The notes beneath the pieces were generated by a model. The model was not told the DNA's origin. It made no database searches and worked only from the letters and a program-made list of their open reading frames with translations. A stretch of DNA of 64,000 nucleotides. Origin: Candidatus Scatomonas merdigallinarum. GTDB lineage: Bacteria; Bacillota; Clostridia; Lachnospirales; Lachnospiraceae. This document shows, in pieces, positions 17,666 to 27,291 of this stretch (its first letter is position 1; each line of letters starts with the position of its first letter). The stretch is from positions 1-64,000 of the forward strand of contig DVKB01000030.1 of assembly GCA_018716305.1 (NCBI GenBank), in the 5' to 3' direction. The translations under genes were made by a program, and so were the position numbers.

Positions 17666-18058
17666 ATGGACTATGAACAGGATTATATTATGAGATTGGT
17701 AAAAGATATGGCCAGAATGATCGCCAAGATGCTTCTGGGAAGGAAAACGCCGGAATATGTGCTGCCGGAAGAGGAAGAGGAGTACTCTTCCCTGGACAGC
17801 CTTTACCGGAAATGGGAGAGAATGGCGGATGAGGGACAGATTAATGAGGCGGAAAATGAACTGTCAGATTTTCTGGAGGAGGGAACCGGCAGCCGTGAGG
17901 AACTGCGGGCGGCTCTGGGGTTTTATGTTCATATCAATGAGTTTTCCGATGATTTTCTGGACGAGCACGACTATTCCCGGGAGGAGATCTATCAGGGCGT
18001 GGAGGAGCTCTCCGCCCGCTTTGGAGTTACAGGCCTGAATATAAAACTCCCGGGCTGA
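17666..18058 (+). CDS. DUF6483-like hypothetical protein
   Basis: MDYEQDYIMRLVKDMARMIAKMLLGRK..; SD AAAGGAG. Confidence 0.65.
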   Translation: MDYEQDYIMRLVKDMARMIAKMLLGRKTPEYVLPEEEEEYSSLDSLYRKWERMADEGQINEAENELSDFLEEGTGSREELRAALGFYVHINEFSDDFLDEHDYSREEIYQGVEELSARFGVTGLNIKLPG

Positions 18059-18080
18059 CCCCAAAGGGTCAGTCCGGGAG
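18043..18080 (-). terminator. Terminator of cotJABC
   Basis: On minus strand CTCCCGGACTGACCC-TTTG-GGGTCAGCCCGGGAG-TTTT; overlaps the 3' end of the convergent gene. Confidence 0.75.
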
Positions 18081-18098
18081 AAGACGGCAGAAGGATCA

Positions 18099-18722
18099 TC
18101 AGCTGCCGCAGGAGGGGCAGGAAGCCGGAACATCGAAGGATGGATTGAAGGCGTAGAAGTTTTTGGAGTCCAGCTGATCCTGCACGCTGCGGATGGCTTC
18201 CCCGAACCGCTGGAAGTGGACGATTTCTCTGGCCCGGAGGAAGCGGATGGGATCCGCCACTTCCGGATCTTTTACCAGCCGGAGAATGTTGTCGTAGGTG
18301 CTGCGGGCTTTCTGCTCCGCCGCTAGGTCCTCAAAGAGGTCTGTCAGAGGATCGCCCTTGGACTGAAACTCGCAGGCGTTGAAGGGGATGCCTCCGGCGG
18401 CCTGGGGCCAGATGCCGGCGGTGTGGTCCACATAGTAGCTGGCAAAGCCGGATTTTTCGATTTCCTCCATGGACAGGCCGCAGGTGAGCTGATGCACTAT
18501 GGTGGCCACCATTTCCAAGTGAGCCAGTTCTTCCGTACCCACATCGTTGAGGATGCCCATGGTGACCCGGTTGGGGGCCGAGAACCGCTGGGAGAGGTAC
18601 CGCATGGAAGCCCCCATTTCCCCGTCGGGGCCGCCGTATTGGCTGATGATGATCTGCGCCAGTTTGGGATTGGGCCGGGTAATATTTACAGGATACTGGA
18701 GCCTTTTTTCATAATTCCACAT
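18099..18722 (-). CDS. cotJC: Manganese catalase-family spore coat protein CotJC
   Basis: ISQYGGPDGEMGASMRYLSQRF..GTEELAHLEMVATIVHQL; adjacent CotJB/CotJA. Confidence 0.93.
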   Translation of the reverse strand: MWNYEKRLQYPVNITRPNPKLAQIIISQYGGPDGEMGASMRYLSQRFSAPNRVTMGILNDVGTEELAHLEMVATIVHQLTCGLSMEEIEKSGFASYYVDHTAGIWPQAAGGIPFNACEFQSKGDPLTDLFEDLAAEQKARSTYDNILRLVKDPEVADPIRFLRAREIVHFQRFGEAIRSVQDQLDSKNFYAFNPSFDVPASCPSCGS

Positions 18723-19013
18723 TCAGCGGGAACCTCCTTTCCGCATGGGTTCCCAGGGCCAGGGCTGTGAGACCCATTCAAAGGAGCGGGAACAGGTGTC
18801 GTTGGCTGTATCGATGGTCAGGGGGCCGAAACGCCGGGCATACTCTTCCAGGGCTTCCCGGCGCAGGGCGGATTTTTCTTCCATATAGGCCAGAGCCTCC
18901 TCGTTGTCGGGGTGACTGTCCAGAAAGAGGGTCATTTCATTGACGGCAAAGCTGACCTGATTGATCCGGTTCAGAAGCTGTTCCCGGGTCATCTGCCTGG
19001 ATGCTACCGGCAT
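18723..19013 (-). CDS. cotJB: Spore coat protein CotJB
   Basis: LLNRINQVSFAVNEMTLFLDSHPDNEEAL..WPWE; between cotJC and cotJA. Confidence 0.88.
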   Translation of the reverse strand: MPVASRQMTREQLLNRINQVSFAVNEMTLFLDSHPDNEEALAYMEEKSALRREALEEYARRFGPLTIDTANDTCSRSFEWVSQPWPWEPMRKGGSR

Positions 19014-19276
19014 GGGGCGCCTCCTTTCCCGCAGAAGGGTTTGCACAGTTCCGGGAAGATGGTTCCCATCTGCAGCCCTTTGCAGAGGTCAAAGGTTTCC
19101 GACCATTTCTGGAAGGGCACGTATCCCATGGCTGTGGGAAAGTGTTCATCCAGACAGGCAAAAGCGTCGCTGCCCCGGGAGCCTGGACCGGGACGGCAGG
19201 TCTGGCAGCGGGTATTGGACAGGCCGCCCGGGGCAGCGGGACGGCAGAAATTTCTGTTCATACGGCAGTTATCCAT
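19004..19276 (-). CDS. cotJA: Spore coat associated protein CotJA
   Basis: AMGYVPFQKWSETFDLCKGLQMGTIFPELCKPF. Confidence 0.85.
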   Translation of the reverse strand: MDNCRMNRNFCRPAAPGGLSNTRCQTCRPGPGSRGSDAFACLDEHFPTAMGYVPFQKWSETFDLCKGLQMGTIFPELCKPFCGKGGAPCR

Positions 19277-19342
19277 ATTTTAAGAGATCCTTTCTGATGA
19301 TTCTTTCTCTATTAGTTTATGAAGACTGCCGGAAAATGACAA

Positions 19343-19373
19343 TCCCGGGGATTTCGCGGCGGAATCCCCGGGA
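19343..19373 (-). terminator. Hairpin downstream of DUF47 gene
   Basis: Perfect 11-bp stem TCCCGGGGATT/AATCCCCGGGA; weak T tract. Confidence 0.5.
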
Positions 19374-19400
19374 CAGAACTTCAGCTTATAAGGGAGTGGA

Positions 19401-20024
19401 TCAGGTGTTTTTCAGGACGACAGTTTCTACAATATCGGAGGTATGTTCACAGGCGTCCACGCAGTCTTCCAGATATTTGTAGATGTCTCTCCAAACGATA
19501 ATCTCCACCGGATCGGTGGTAGTGGCGTGAAGGGTGCGCATGGAGTCCAGATACATGCGGTCCCCCTCCTCCTCCAGGCGATTGATCTCGATGAGGCTCT
19601 GGCGCAGCTCTTTGGATTTCTTGAAGTTGTAAAATTCTTCCATGGAAAGCTTTACCATTTCGCAGCATCGGATCACCAGCTTTGAAAAACGGACGGATTC
19701 CTGACGGATGGATCTCACATTGCACATGTAAAGCCGTAAGACGACGTCCTCGATTTTGTCTGTAATATCATCCAGGTACTGGCTGATGGCCATAATATCT
19801 TCCCTCTCAATGGGGGTAATGAAAGCGCGCATGAGTTCTTCCATCAGGTCGTGCTTTTTGACATCCGCCTCGTGCTCTACCTCGTGGATCTCGTCAATGC
19901 TTTCGCTGAGATGATCCGGATCAAAATTTTCCAGGATTTTTTCCAGAATTTTCGCGGCCCGGACGGCACAGTCGGCGCACTGTACAAAGTTGTCGAAATA
20001 AACCATATCACCTTTTTTAGACAT
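19401..20024 (-). CDS. DUF47 (PhoU-like) protein
   Basis: DEIHEVEHEADVKKHDLMEELMRAFITPIEREDIMAISQYLDDITDKIEDV. Confidence 0.92.
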   Translation of the reverse strand: MSKKGDMVYFDNFVQCADCAVRAAKILEKILENFDPDHLSESIDEIHEVEHEADVKKHDLMEELMRAFITPIEREDIMAISQYLDDITDKIEDVVLRLYMCNVRSIRQESVRFSKLVIRCCEMVKLSMEEFYNFKKSKELRQSLIEINRLEEEGDRMYLDSMRTLHATTTDPVEIIVWRDIYKYLEDCVDACEHTSDIVETVVLKNT

Positions 20025-20047
20025 TTTCGATACCTCTTCTTTGTGTA

Positions 20048-21103
20048 TTAAATAAACAGAAACATGAACAGCCTGGCCATCAGAAATCCGATGATACCGC
20101 AGCCGGGGAAGGTAAGCACCCAGGTCATCACCATTTCCTTAACGACCTTCAGATTAATGGAAGAGAGCCGTTTTACAGCCCCGACACCCATAATCGCGGT
20201 GGTCTTTGTGTGGGTGGTGCTGACGGGAATACCGAACAGGGAAGAAACCAGAAGACAGAGGGAAGCCGCGATATCCGCCGCGAATCCCTGATACTTTTCC
20301 AGCTTCACCATGTCCATGCCTACGGATTTGATGATTTTTTTGCCGCCCACGCTGGTTCCCAGTCCCATGACCACGGAGCAGAGGATCATCATCCACACAG
20401 GAAGGATGGCTCCTTCCGTGGTATCCTGGCCGTTCATGAGAAAAACGCCTAGAAGAAGCACTCCCATGAATTTCTGTCCGTCCTGAGCGCCGTGCATGAA
20501 CGCTGTCATGGCGGCTCCGGCGATCTGGCCGTACTTGAAAAAACAGTTGGTTTTCCGGCGGTCAAACCCGCGGCAGATGAAAGTGACTGCTTTGCAGACC
20601 GCGTAGCCCAGGGCAAATCCCAGGGCCGCGGAAAGAATCAGTCCGTAAATGACTTTGATCCATTCGCCGCCGTTGATGCCGGACAAGCCGCCCTGAAGAG
20701 CGATGGCTGCTCCGGAGAGTCCCGCGATGAGGGCGTGGCTCTCGCTGGTGGGTATTCCGAAGTACCAGGCGGCCACCGCCCAGACTACAATGGCTACCAG
20801 GGCCGCGCATAGAGCTACGAGAGCGCTTTGATTGTTGCCGTTGAAATTAACCATGTCTTTGATGGTCATGGCCACCGATGAGTTGATCAGCGTCATCACC
20901 AGAACGCCTATGAAGTTAAAGGCGGCTGCCATGAGGATTGCGGGCTTCGCCTCCATGCAGCGGGTGGTGACACAGGTGGCAATGGCGTTGGGAGCGTCGG
21001 TCCAGCCGTTGACAAAGATGACGGCAAGAGTTAGTATGACAGAAACCATGAGCATGGGATTTGTCGTAACCTGCTCCCAGAAAGCAATAAAAGATGTGTC
21101 CAT
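20048..21103 (-). CDS. PiT-family inorganic phosphate transporter
   Basis: NGWTDAPNAIATCVTTR, GIPTSESHALIAGLSGAAIA, FGIPVSTTHTKTTAIMGVGAVKR. Confidence 0.95.
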   Translation of the reverse strand: MDTSFIAFWEQVTTNPMLMVSVILTLAVIFVNGWTDAPNAIATCVTTRCMEAKPAILMAAAFNFIGVLVMTLINSSVAMTIKDMVNFNGNNQSALVALCAALVAIVVWAVAAWYFGIPTSESHALIAGLSGAAIALQGGLSGINGGEWIKVIYGLILSAALGFALGYAVCKAVTFICRGFDRRKTNCFFKYGQIAGAAMTAFMHGAQDGQKFMGVLLLGVFLMNGQDTTEGAILPVWMMILCSVVMGLGTSVGGKKIIKSVGMDMVKLEKYQGFAADIAASLCLLVSSLFGIPVSTTHTKTTAIMGVGAVKRLSSINLKVVKEMVMTWVLTFPGCGIIGFLMARLFMFLFI

Positions 21104-21454
21104 GTTGATTCTCCCTATATGTTTTTGATTATGCCGCAAAACCTATTATAACATGGAATGTTAAGAATAGGAAAAGAAAAACAAAAATAAATGTAAAATT
21201 ATTGGGGAAAAATAGAGTGGGATTTTGTGAAAAACAGGGAGAAAGGGAAAATTCCCGAAAAAAAGGAGGGCCAGCACCCCTGTAAGGAGCACTGGCATAT
21301 GAAAAAGAAAATTATATATGAAAAAGTCAGTAGGCTTTTGTTTGACTTTATCATACAGAAGAAGTATGAGAAAAATATGAGTTGGCTTTGAAGGTTTTGT
21401 AAAGACTTTATTGACAAAATATGAACAGCCGGATATGTCCGGCATAAGGAGAAT

Positions 21455-23260
21455 ATGAAAGACACCATCTGTACGGTAAAAAAGATTTTAACGGGGAACA
21501 TGGCAGCTCTGCTGCTGTTTGAATTATCCTTCCGGGTCCTGCTGAAAATCCTGTCCGGGGAGACACAGGAGCGGGTTCTGGACCGGATCCTGAAAATGCA
21601 GGGATACAGTTATATGACAGAGGATAATTACGGCAGAGTTCTGTCCCATCCGCTGACAGTTCTGACGGCAGTTTTGGCGTTGCTGCTGTTTCTGCTGCTT
21701 CTGCTGTTTGAGTGCTGCGGGCTCCTGGCCTGCTTTGAGCGCGGCTGGCGGAAGGAAAAGATCACCATGCCGGGAATACTGCGGGCAGGGGCGGCAGGAG
21801 CGCTGAGGGTGATCCGCCGGCATCCCCTGAAATGGATTCCCTGCATGGCCCTTGGTGCCCCTATCCTGTCTCTGAATCTGATTCTGTGGGAAATTTCCGG
21901 GGCGGGATTTGGAATGGTAATCCTTCAGAGATTCTGCGCCAGCCTGCCCAGAGCCCTGATGATTCTGGTTCCCGCCGGACTTCTGCTGTGTTCCGCGGCA
22001 GGAGCCTTTGCTCTTCCCGAGCTGCTTCTGCGGCCGGATTCTCCTTTTAAACTATGGAAAGGGGCAGGGCGCAGGCTGAAAAACAAAGGGCCGGCAAAGG
22101 TGGCCGGAGCATTTCTGTCCCAGGCGCTGGTACTGGGATTTATGGCGGCAGTGTACGCGGCCGCGGCGGCGGTGATGGTCACGGCGGTAAAGTTCGGCCG
22201 AAGTCCGGGCAGCGAGGTCAGCGCGGTTCTGATCTACGGGGGCTGGATCCGGCAGGCTGCCGCAGCCGCGGCAGGTTCCCTGGGGACCGCGGCCGTCCTG
22301 CTGTTTCTGTATACGTTTTTCGCCAGGGAAGAGAAGACGCCGGTTTCCAGGCCGGCTTCTCCTGAAAGAGGAAAATTTTTGACTTTCCTGTCGGGAAAGC
22401 GGATGAAAATCGCCGGAACGGCCCTGATCCTGGCCGGGGAGGGACTGTTTGTTCTTCTAATGATGCGGGGGACGATTCCGGACAAAGCGATTCCGGACAG
22501 CACTGTGGAGGTGACCGCCCATCGGGGCGGCGCCCGGATCGCTCCGGAAAACACCATAAGCGCTATGGAGGCCGCGGTAAACGCCCTGGCGGACTACGCG
22601 GAGATTGACGTGCAGGAGACCAGAGACGGGGAGATCGTGCTCCTACACGACACCAATCTTTCCCGGGTAACTGGGGTAGACGCGAAGATCTGGGATCTGA
22701 CCTACGCGGAGGTCAGCCAGCTGGACGCCGGCATCAAATTCCACAAAAAGTTCAGAGGGGAGAAGATTCCGTCTCTGGGGGAAGTCCTGGATTACTGCCG
22801 GGGAAAGATACGGCTGAATATTGAGCTGAAATATAACGGGCATAACCCGGATATTGTGCCAAAGGTCGTCCGCCTCATTGAGGAACATGATTTTGTGGAT
22901 TTCTGCGTGATCACTTCTATGAACTACAGCTTTCTGGAGCAGGTCAAGGAACTGAATCCGGAGATTACCACAGGATATACGCTGGCTATGATCTACGGCA
23001 ATCCCGCGGATCTTCCGGCGGCGGATTTCTTCAGCGTAAAGCACACATATCTGAACCGCAGATTCGTAGCCCGGGCCCATCTCCAGGGGAAAAAGGTCTG
23101 TGCCTGGACGCTGAACTACCAGGGGGATATGAGGCGGATGATTGACTGCGGCGTGGACAATCTGATTACCGATGACCCGGAGCTGGTGAGGAAAGTAGTT
23201 CTGGGAGAGACACAGCAGGATCCGTCCTGGCTGGATCTTCTGAAGTACGCCCTGCGCTAA
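21455..23260 (+). CDS. Membrane-anchored glycerophosphodiester phosphodiesterase
   Basis: N-terminal multi-TM region; VTAHRGGARIAPENTISAMEAA, EIDVQETRDGEIVLLHDTNLSRVTG, ELK; GDPD domain. Confidence 0.93.
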   Translation: MKDTICTVKKILTGNMAALLLFELSFRVLLKILSGETQERVLDRILKMQGYSYMTEDNYGRVLSHPLTVLTAVLALLLFLLLLLFECCGLLACFERGWRKEKITMPGILRAGAAGALRVIRRHPLKWIPCMALGAPILSLNLILWEISGAGFGMVILQRFCASLPRALMILVPAGLLLCSAAGAFALPELLLRPDSPFKLWKGAGRRLKNKGPAKVAGAFLSQALVLGFMAAVYAAAAAVMVTAVKFGRSPGSEVSAVLIYGGWIRQAAAAAAGSLGTAAVLLFLYTFFAREEKTPVSRPASPERGKFLTFLSGKRMKIAGTALILAGEGLFVLLMMRGTIPDKAIPDSTVEVTAHRGGARIAPENTISAMEAAVNALADYAEIDVQETRDGEIVLLHDTNLSRVTGVDAKIWDLTYAEVSQLDAGIKFHKKFRGEKIPSLGEVLDYCRGKIRLNIELKYNGHNPDIVPKVVRLIEEHDFVDFCVITSMNYSFLEQVKELNPEITTGYTLAMIYGNPADLPAADFFSVKHTYLNRRFVARAHLQGKKVCAWTLNYQGDMRRMIDCGVDNLITDDPELVRKVVLGETQQDPSWLDLLKYALR

Positions 23261-23264
23261 AGGG

Positions 23265-23292
23265 TTGCCGGTGCCGGACGCCTGTGCTATAA
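23265..23292 (+). promoter_or_regulatory. Promoter of ftsW-like gene
   Basis: TTGCCG-16-TATAAT with extended -10 (TGCTATAAT). Confidence 0.5.
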
Positions 23293-23360
23293 TTCAGAAA
23301 AGATCCGGAACACAAAGGGGATTTCTGTCCTTGCCATCAGTAAAAACGGGGAGTGATGAA

Positions 23361-24518
23361 ATGAAGCAAGGAGCTGCGAAAGGGGAAGTAAAGCGCCGGC
23401 GGCGGACGGGATACTACGATTACAATCTGCTGGCGGCGGTGATTATTCTCATCTGCTTCGGTCTGGTTATGCTCTACAGCGCCAGTGCCTACGAGGCATC
23501 CAATAAATTTGGAAATGATATGTATTATTTCGGGCGTCAGGCCGTGATCAGTCTGGCTTCTGTGGGGGCGGCCCTGGCGATTTCAAAAATCGATTACCAT
23601 ATATTAAGTAAGTGGGCGCTGCATCTGTATGTGCTGGCCCTGATCCTCATGGCCATGGTGCGCTTTTCACCTCTGGGGGTAACCGCCGGAGGCGCCAGAC
23701 GGTGGCTGAATCTGGGCATCCAGTTCCAGCCCTCCGAGATCGCCAAGATTGCGGTGATCCTGTTCCTGCCGACGGTGATTCTGAAAATGGGCAGGCAGGC
23801 AAGCCGCCGCAAGGCTGTCCTCGTTCTGCTGTTTCTGGGTCTCGTGCAGGCGGTGGGAGCCTATGAACTGACGGATAATCTCAGCACCGCTGTAATTATT
23901 ATGGCAATCAGCGTGGTGATTATATTTCTGTCCCATCCGAAGACCAGGCCGTTCCTTTTGGCTCTGGTGATTATCACGGCTGTGGTGGGGGGAATACTGG
24001 CCTTTTTATATCTGAATGTGGAAAGCACAGAGGATTTTCGCCTGAGCCGGATCCTGACCTGGTTCCATCCGGAGGATCATCCGGAAACCGGAGGCTGGCA
24101 GGTGCTCCAGGGGCTGTACGCCATAGGCTCCGGAGGATTTTTCGGCAAGGGTCTGGGAAACAGCGTGCAGAAGCTTACCAATATCCCGGAGGCCCAGAAC
24201 GATATGATCTTTTCCATTATATGTGAAGAACTGGGACTGTTTGGAGCCATACTGCTGCTGCTTCTGTTCGGCTATCTCCTGTACCGGCTTTTTTTCATCG
24301 CCCAGAACGCGCCGGATCTGTACGGAACCCTGATCGTCAGCGGAATCTTTGCCCACATTGCCCTGCAGGTCATTCTCAATGTCTGCGTGGTGCTGAATGT
24401 GATTCCCACCACAGGCGTGACCCTTCCCTTTGTCAGCTACGGGGGCACATCGGTGCTGTTTCTCATGGGGGAGATCGGCGTGGCGCTCAGCGTGGCCCGG
24501 CAGATCCGACTGGAATAA
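23361..24518 (+). CDS. FtsW/RodA/SpoVE-family protein
   Basis: SEDS features: GGARRWLNLGIQFQPSEIAKIAVI, NIPEAQNDMIFSIICEELGLFG, TGVTLPFVSYGGTS. Confidence 0.93.
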   Translation: MKQGAAKGEVKRRRRTGYYDYNLLAAVIILICFGLVMLYSASAYEASNKFGNDMYYFGRQAVISLASVGAALAISKIDYHILSKWALHLYVLALILMAMVRFSPLGVTAGGARRWLNLGIQFQPSEIAKIAVILFLPTVILKMGRQASRRKAVLVLLFLGLVQAVGAYELTDNLSTAVIIMAISVVIIFLSHPKTRPFLLALVIITAVVGGILAFLYLNVESTEDFRLSRILTWFHPEDHPETGGWQVLQGLYAIGSGGFFGKGLGNSVQKLTNIPEAQNDMIFSIICEELGLFGAILLLLLFGYLLYRLFFIAQNAPDLYGTLIVSGIFAHIALQVILNVCVVLNVIPTTGVTLPFVSYGGTSVLFLMGEIGVALSVARQIRLE

Positions 24519-24582
24519 AAGCGGATTGCTCCGCGCCGGGGCGCCCCCGAAATCCGCTTGGCTGACTTTTATAAAAAACATA

Positions 24583-24611
24583 TTGACAAATGTTGGTTTT
24601 ACCAGTACACT
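24583..24611 (+). promoter_or_regulatory. Promoter of acp gene
   Basis: TTGACA-17-TACACT. Confidence 0.65.
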
Positions 24612-24657
24612 TTGGTTGTCAAATTATTTTTGGAAGCAAATTGGAGGAAAGAGATTC

Positions 24658-24891
24658 ATGTTAGAGAAAATGCGGCAGATTCTTGCCGAGCAGTTTAACT
24701 GCGAGGAAGATTCTATTACGGAAGAGACAAATTTTAAGGATGATTTAGGTGCCGATTCCCTGGATCTGTTTGAACTGGTGATGGCGCTGGAGGAGGAGTA
24801 TTCCATTGAGATTCCGGCGGACGACCTGACAAACCTCGTAACCGTAGGCGATGTAATTGAGTATCTGAAGGACAAAGGTGTGGAGGCATAA
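24658..24891 (+). CDS. acpP: Acyl carrier protein
   Basis: FKDDLGADSLDLFELVMALEEEYSIEIPADD; DSL phosphopantetheine site. Confidence 0.95.
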   Translation: MLEKMRQILAEQFNCEEDSITEETNFKDDLGADSLDLFELVMALEEEYSIEIPADDLTNLVTVGDVIEYLKDKGVEA

Positions 24892-24904
24892 ATCCACACC
24901 TTTT
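24874..24904 (+). terminator. Terminator overlapping the acp stop codon
   Basis: AAGGTGTGGA-GGCATAAA-TCCACACCTTTT. Confidence 0.75.
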
Positions 24905-25012
24905 CTGAATCTTACAGGAATGAATTGGTGTCTGTGCTGCCAGACACGGCTTCCTGGCAAATACGCAGCAGAGCTCCACAGGTACCAGAAAAATCAGGAA
25001 GGAGGTACTGGG

Positions 25013-25765
25013 ATGAGTGTTGAGTATTTAAAGAAGATTTTGACAGAAAACAGCGGAATCGTCTGCCTGCTGGGCAGGGCCCAGGCCATTGCCGGGGGAT
25101 GCGATTTCTACCGGGAAGATTACGCCTATGAGATAGAGACAAAGTACGGCCGTTCTCCGGGAGAAATTTTTTCCAGCTCTTTTTTCAGAAACAGGCCCAA
25201 GGCGTTTTATGAATGCTACCGGGAGGAACTGCTGAAAAAAAGGGGCGGCCCGGACGAATGTAATTATGCCCTGAAACGGATGGAGGATGACGGCAGGCTT
25301 CTGGGAATTGTCACCAGGGGATTTTTTAATCATTCCCGTATGGCAGGCTGCCGGAATGTGGTGCAGATGTACGGGAATATAGATGCCAATACGTGCCCTC
25401 ACTGCGGACGGGTCTATGACGGAAAATATATTCTGGAGCATACGCCCCTGCCCTACTGTGAAAACTGCGGGACTCTCATCTATCCGGGAGTTGCCCTTCA
25501 GGGAGAGATGCTGGATAATCAGCAGATCACCCGGGCGGCGGATCTCATTGCCCGGGCCAAAGTGCTGCTGGTGCTGGGCACCGGGCTGACTTCCAATCTG
25601 GGATCCCTGGTGCGGTATTTCCAGGGAAATCTGCTGGCGGTAGTCAACAGCAGGGAGGAGCTTTCCGATTATAAAGCGGACTGTTTCTGTGAGGGAAACG
25701 CGGCGGAGATTATGGCTCAGGCATATCCGGGCAATCATCCGCTGGACGCGGAGGGCAGCGTTTAA
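25013..25765 (+). CDS. Sir2-family protein with degenerate catalytic motifs
   Basis: CPHC..CENC zinc site, [17 protein letters not shown]; but GAGxS, TQNID and catalytic His motifs are not conserved; SD GGAAGGAGG. Confidence 0.8.
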   Translation: MSVEYLKKILTENSGIVCLLGRAQAIAGGCDFYREDYAYEIETKYGRSPGEIFSSSFFRNRPKAFYECYREELLKKRGGPDECNYALKRMEDDGRLLGIVTRGFFNHSRMAGCRNVVQMYGNIDANTCPHCGRVYDGKYILEHTPLPYCENCGTLIYPGVALQGEMLDNQQITRAADLIARAKVLLVLGTGLTSNLGSLVRYFQGNLLAVVNSREELSDYKADCFCEGNAAEIMAQAYPGNHPLDAEGSV

Positions 25766-25839
25766 CCGAATCAGCAGAGCGGATGGTGAAATATCCGCCT
25801 GACAAAATGACGGAACAAGAAGGACAGGAGATGATAGAT

Positions 25840-27291
25840 ATGAGCAAGACTGTTAGAACCAGATTCGCTCCCAGCCCCACCGGCAGGATGCATGTGGGAA
25901 ATCTGCGGACGGCGCTGTACGCGTATCTTATCGCGAAACACGCGGGAGGTCAGTTTATCCTCCGGATTGAGGATACGGATCAGGAACGTTTTATGGAGGA
26001 GGCCCTGGACATTATCTACCGCACGCTGGAAGAGACAGGCCTGGAGCACGATGAAGGCCCGGATAAGGATGGAGGCGCAGGCCCCTACATCCAGAGCCAG
26101 CGCTGCCGGCAGGGGATTTACATGAAGTACGCGAAGCAGCTGGTGGAGCAGGGAGACGCCTATTACTGCTTCTGCAGCAAGGAGCGCCTGGAATCTCTGC
26201 GCGCTACCGTGGCGGGCAAAGAGATCGTTATGTATGACAAACACTGCCTGCATCTGTCCAAAGAGGAGGTGGAGGCCAATCTGAAAGCCGGGAAGCCTTA
26301 CGTAATCCGCATGAATATGCCCACAGAGGGAACCACATCCTTCCACGATGAGATTTACGGAAATATTACTGTGGACAACGGGGAGCTGGACGATATGATC
26401 CTGATCAAATCCGACGGATACCCCACCTACAATTTTGCCAATGTGGTGGACGACCATCTCATGGGCATCACCCATGTGGTGCGGGGCAACGAGTACCTGT
26501 CCTCCACCCCGAAATATAACAGGATCTATCAGGCCTTTGGCTGGGAGATTCCCGTATACATTCACTGTCCGCTGATCACCAACGAAGAGCATCAGAAGCT
26601 GAGCAAGCGCAGCGGCCATTCTTCCTATGAGGATCTCATTGAGCAGGGATTCTTAAAAGACGCGGTGGTGAATTTTGTAGCCCTGCTGGGCTGGAGTCCG
26701 GCGGAGGACCGGGAGATCTACAGCCTGGAGGAACTGGTGAAAGTCTTTGACTATACCCGCATCAGCAAATCTCCGGCGGTGTTTGATATGACCAAGCTGA
26801 AATGGATGAACGGCGAATATATGAAAGCCATGGATCCGGAGGAATTTTATGAGAGAGCCCTGCCCTACATGAAGCAGGCAGTGACCAGGGACTATGATTT
26901 TCATAAGATGGCGGAGATGGTCCGCACCAGAATCGAGGTATTCCCGGATATTCCGGAAATGCTGGATTTCTTTGAAAAAGTGCCGGAGTATGACAGCTCT
27001 ATGTACGTACACAAAAAAATGAAATCCACCCTGGAAACTTCTCTTACGGTGCTGCGGGAGACCCTGCCCATTCTGGAGGCCCAGGAGGATTACAGCAACG
27101 ACGGACTGTTCGCTGTTCTTTCCGCCTACGCCTCAGAGAAGGGATACAAGACCGGTCTGGTTATGTGGCCCCTGCGGACCGCCCTTTCCGGCAAACAGAC
27201 CACACCCGCAGGCGCCACCCAGATCATGGAAGTGCTGGGAAAGGAAGAAACCCTCAGCAGGATCCGGGCAGCCATTGAGAAATTAAGCTGA
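25840..27291 (+). CDS. gltX: Glutamate--tRNA ligase
   Basis: [35 protein letters not shown] class I motifs. Confidence 0.96.
   Translation: MSKTVRTRFAPSPTGRMHVGNLRTALYAYLIAKHAGGQFILRIEDTDQERFMEEALDIIYRTLEETGLEHDEGPDKDGGAGPYIQSQRCRQGIYMKYAKQLVEQGDAYYCFCSKERLESLRATVAGKEIVMYDKHCLHLSKEEVEANLKAGKPYVIRMNMPTEGTTSFHDEIYGNITVDNGELDDMILIKSDGYPTYNFANVVDDHLMGITHVVRGNEYLSSTPKYNRIYQAFGWEIPVYIHCPLITNEEHQKLSKRSGHSSYEDLIEQGFLKDAVVNFVALLGWSPAEDREIYSLEELVKVFDYTRISKSPAVFDMTKLKWMNGEYMKAMDPEEFYERALPYMKQAVTRDYDFHKMAEMVRTRIEVFPDIPEMLDFFEKVPEYDSSMYVHKKMKSTLETSLTVLRETLPILEAQEDYSNDGLFAVLSAYASEKGYKTGLVMWPLRTALSGKQTTPAGATQIMEVLGKEETLSRIRAAIEKLS

Noticed and set aside
24430-24657. N-terminal extension of the ACP ORF
   Set aside because: Overlaps the ftsW-like gene and contains the acp promoter and SD; ACP starts at 24658.
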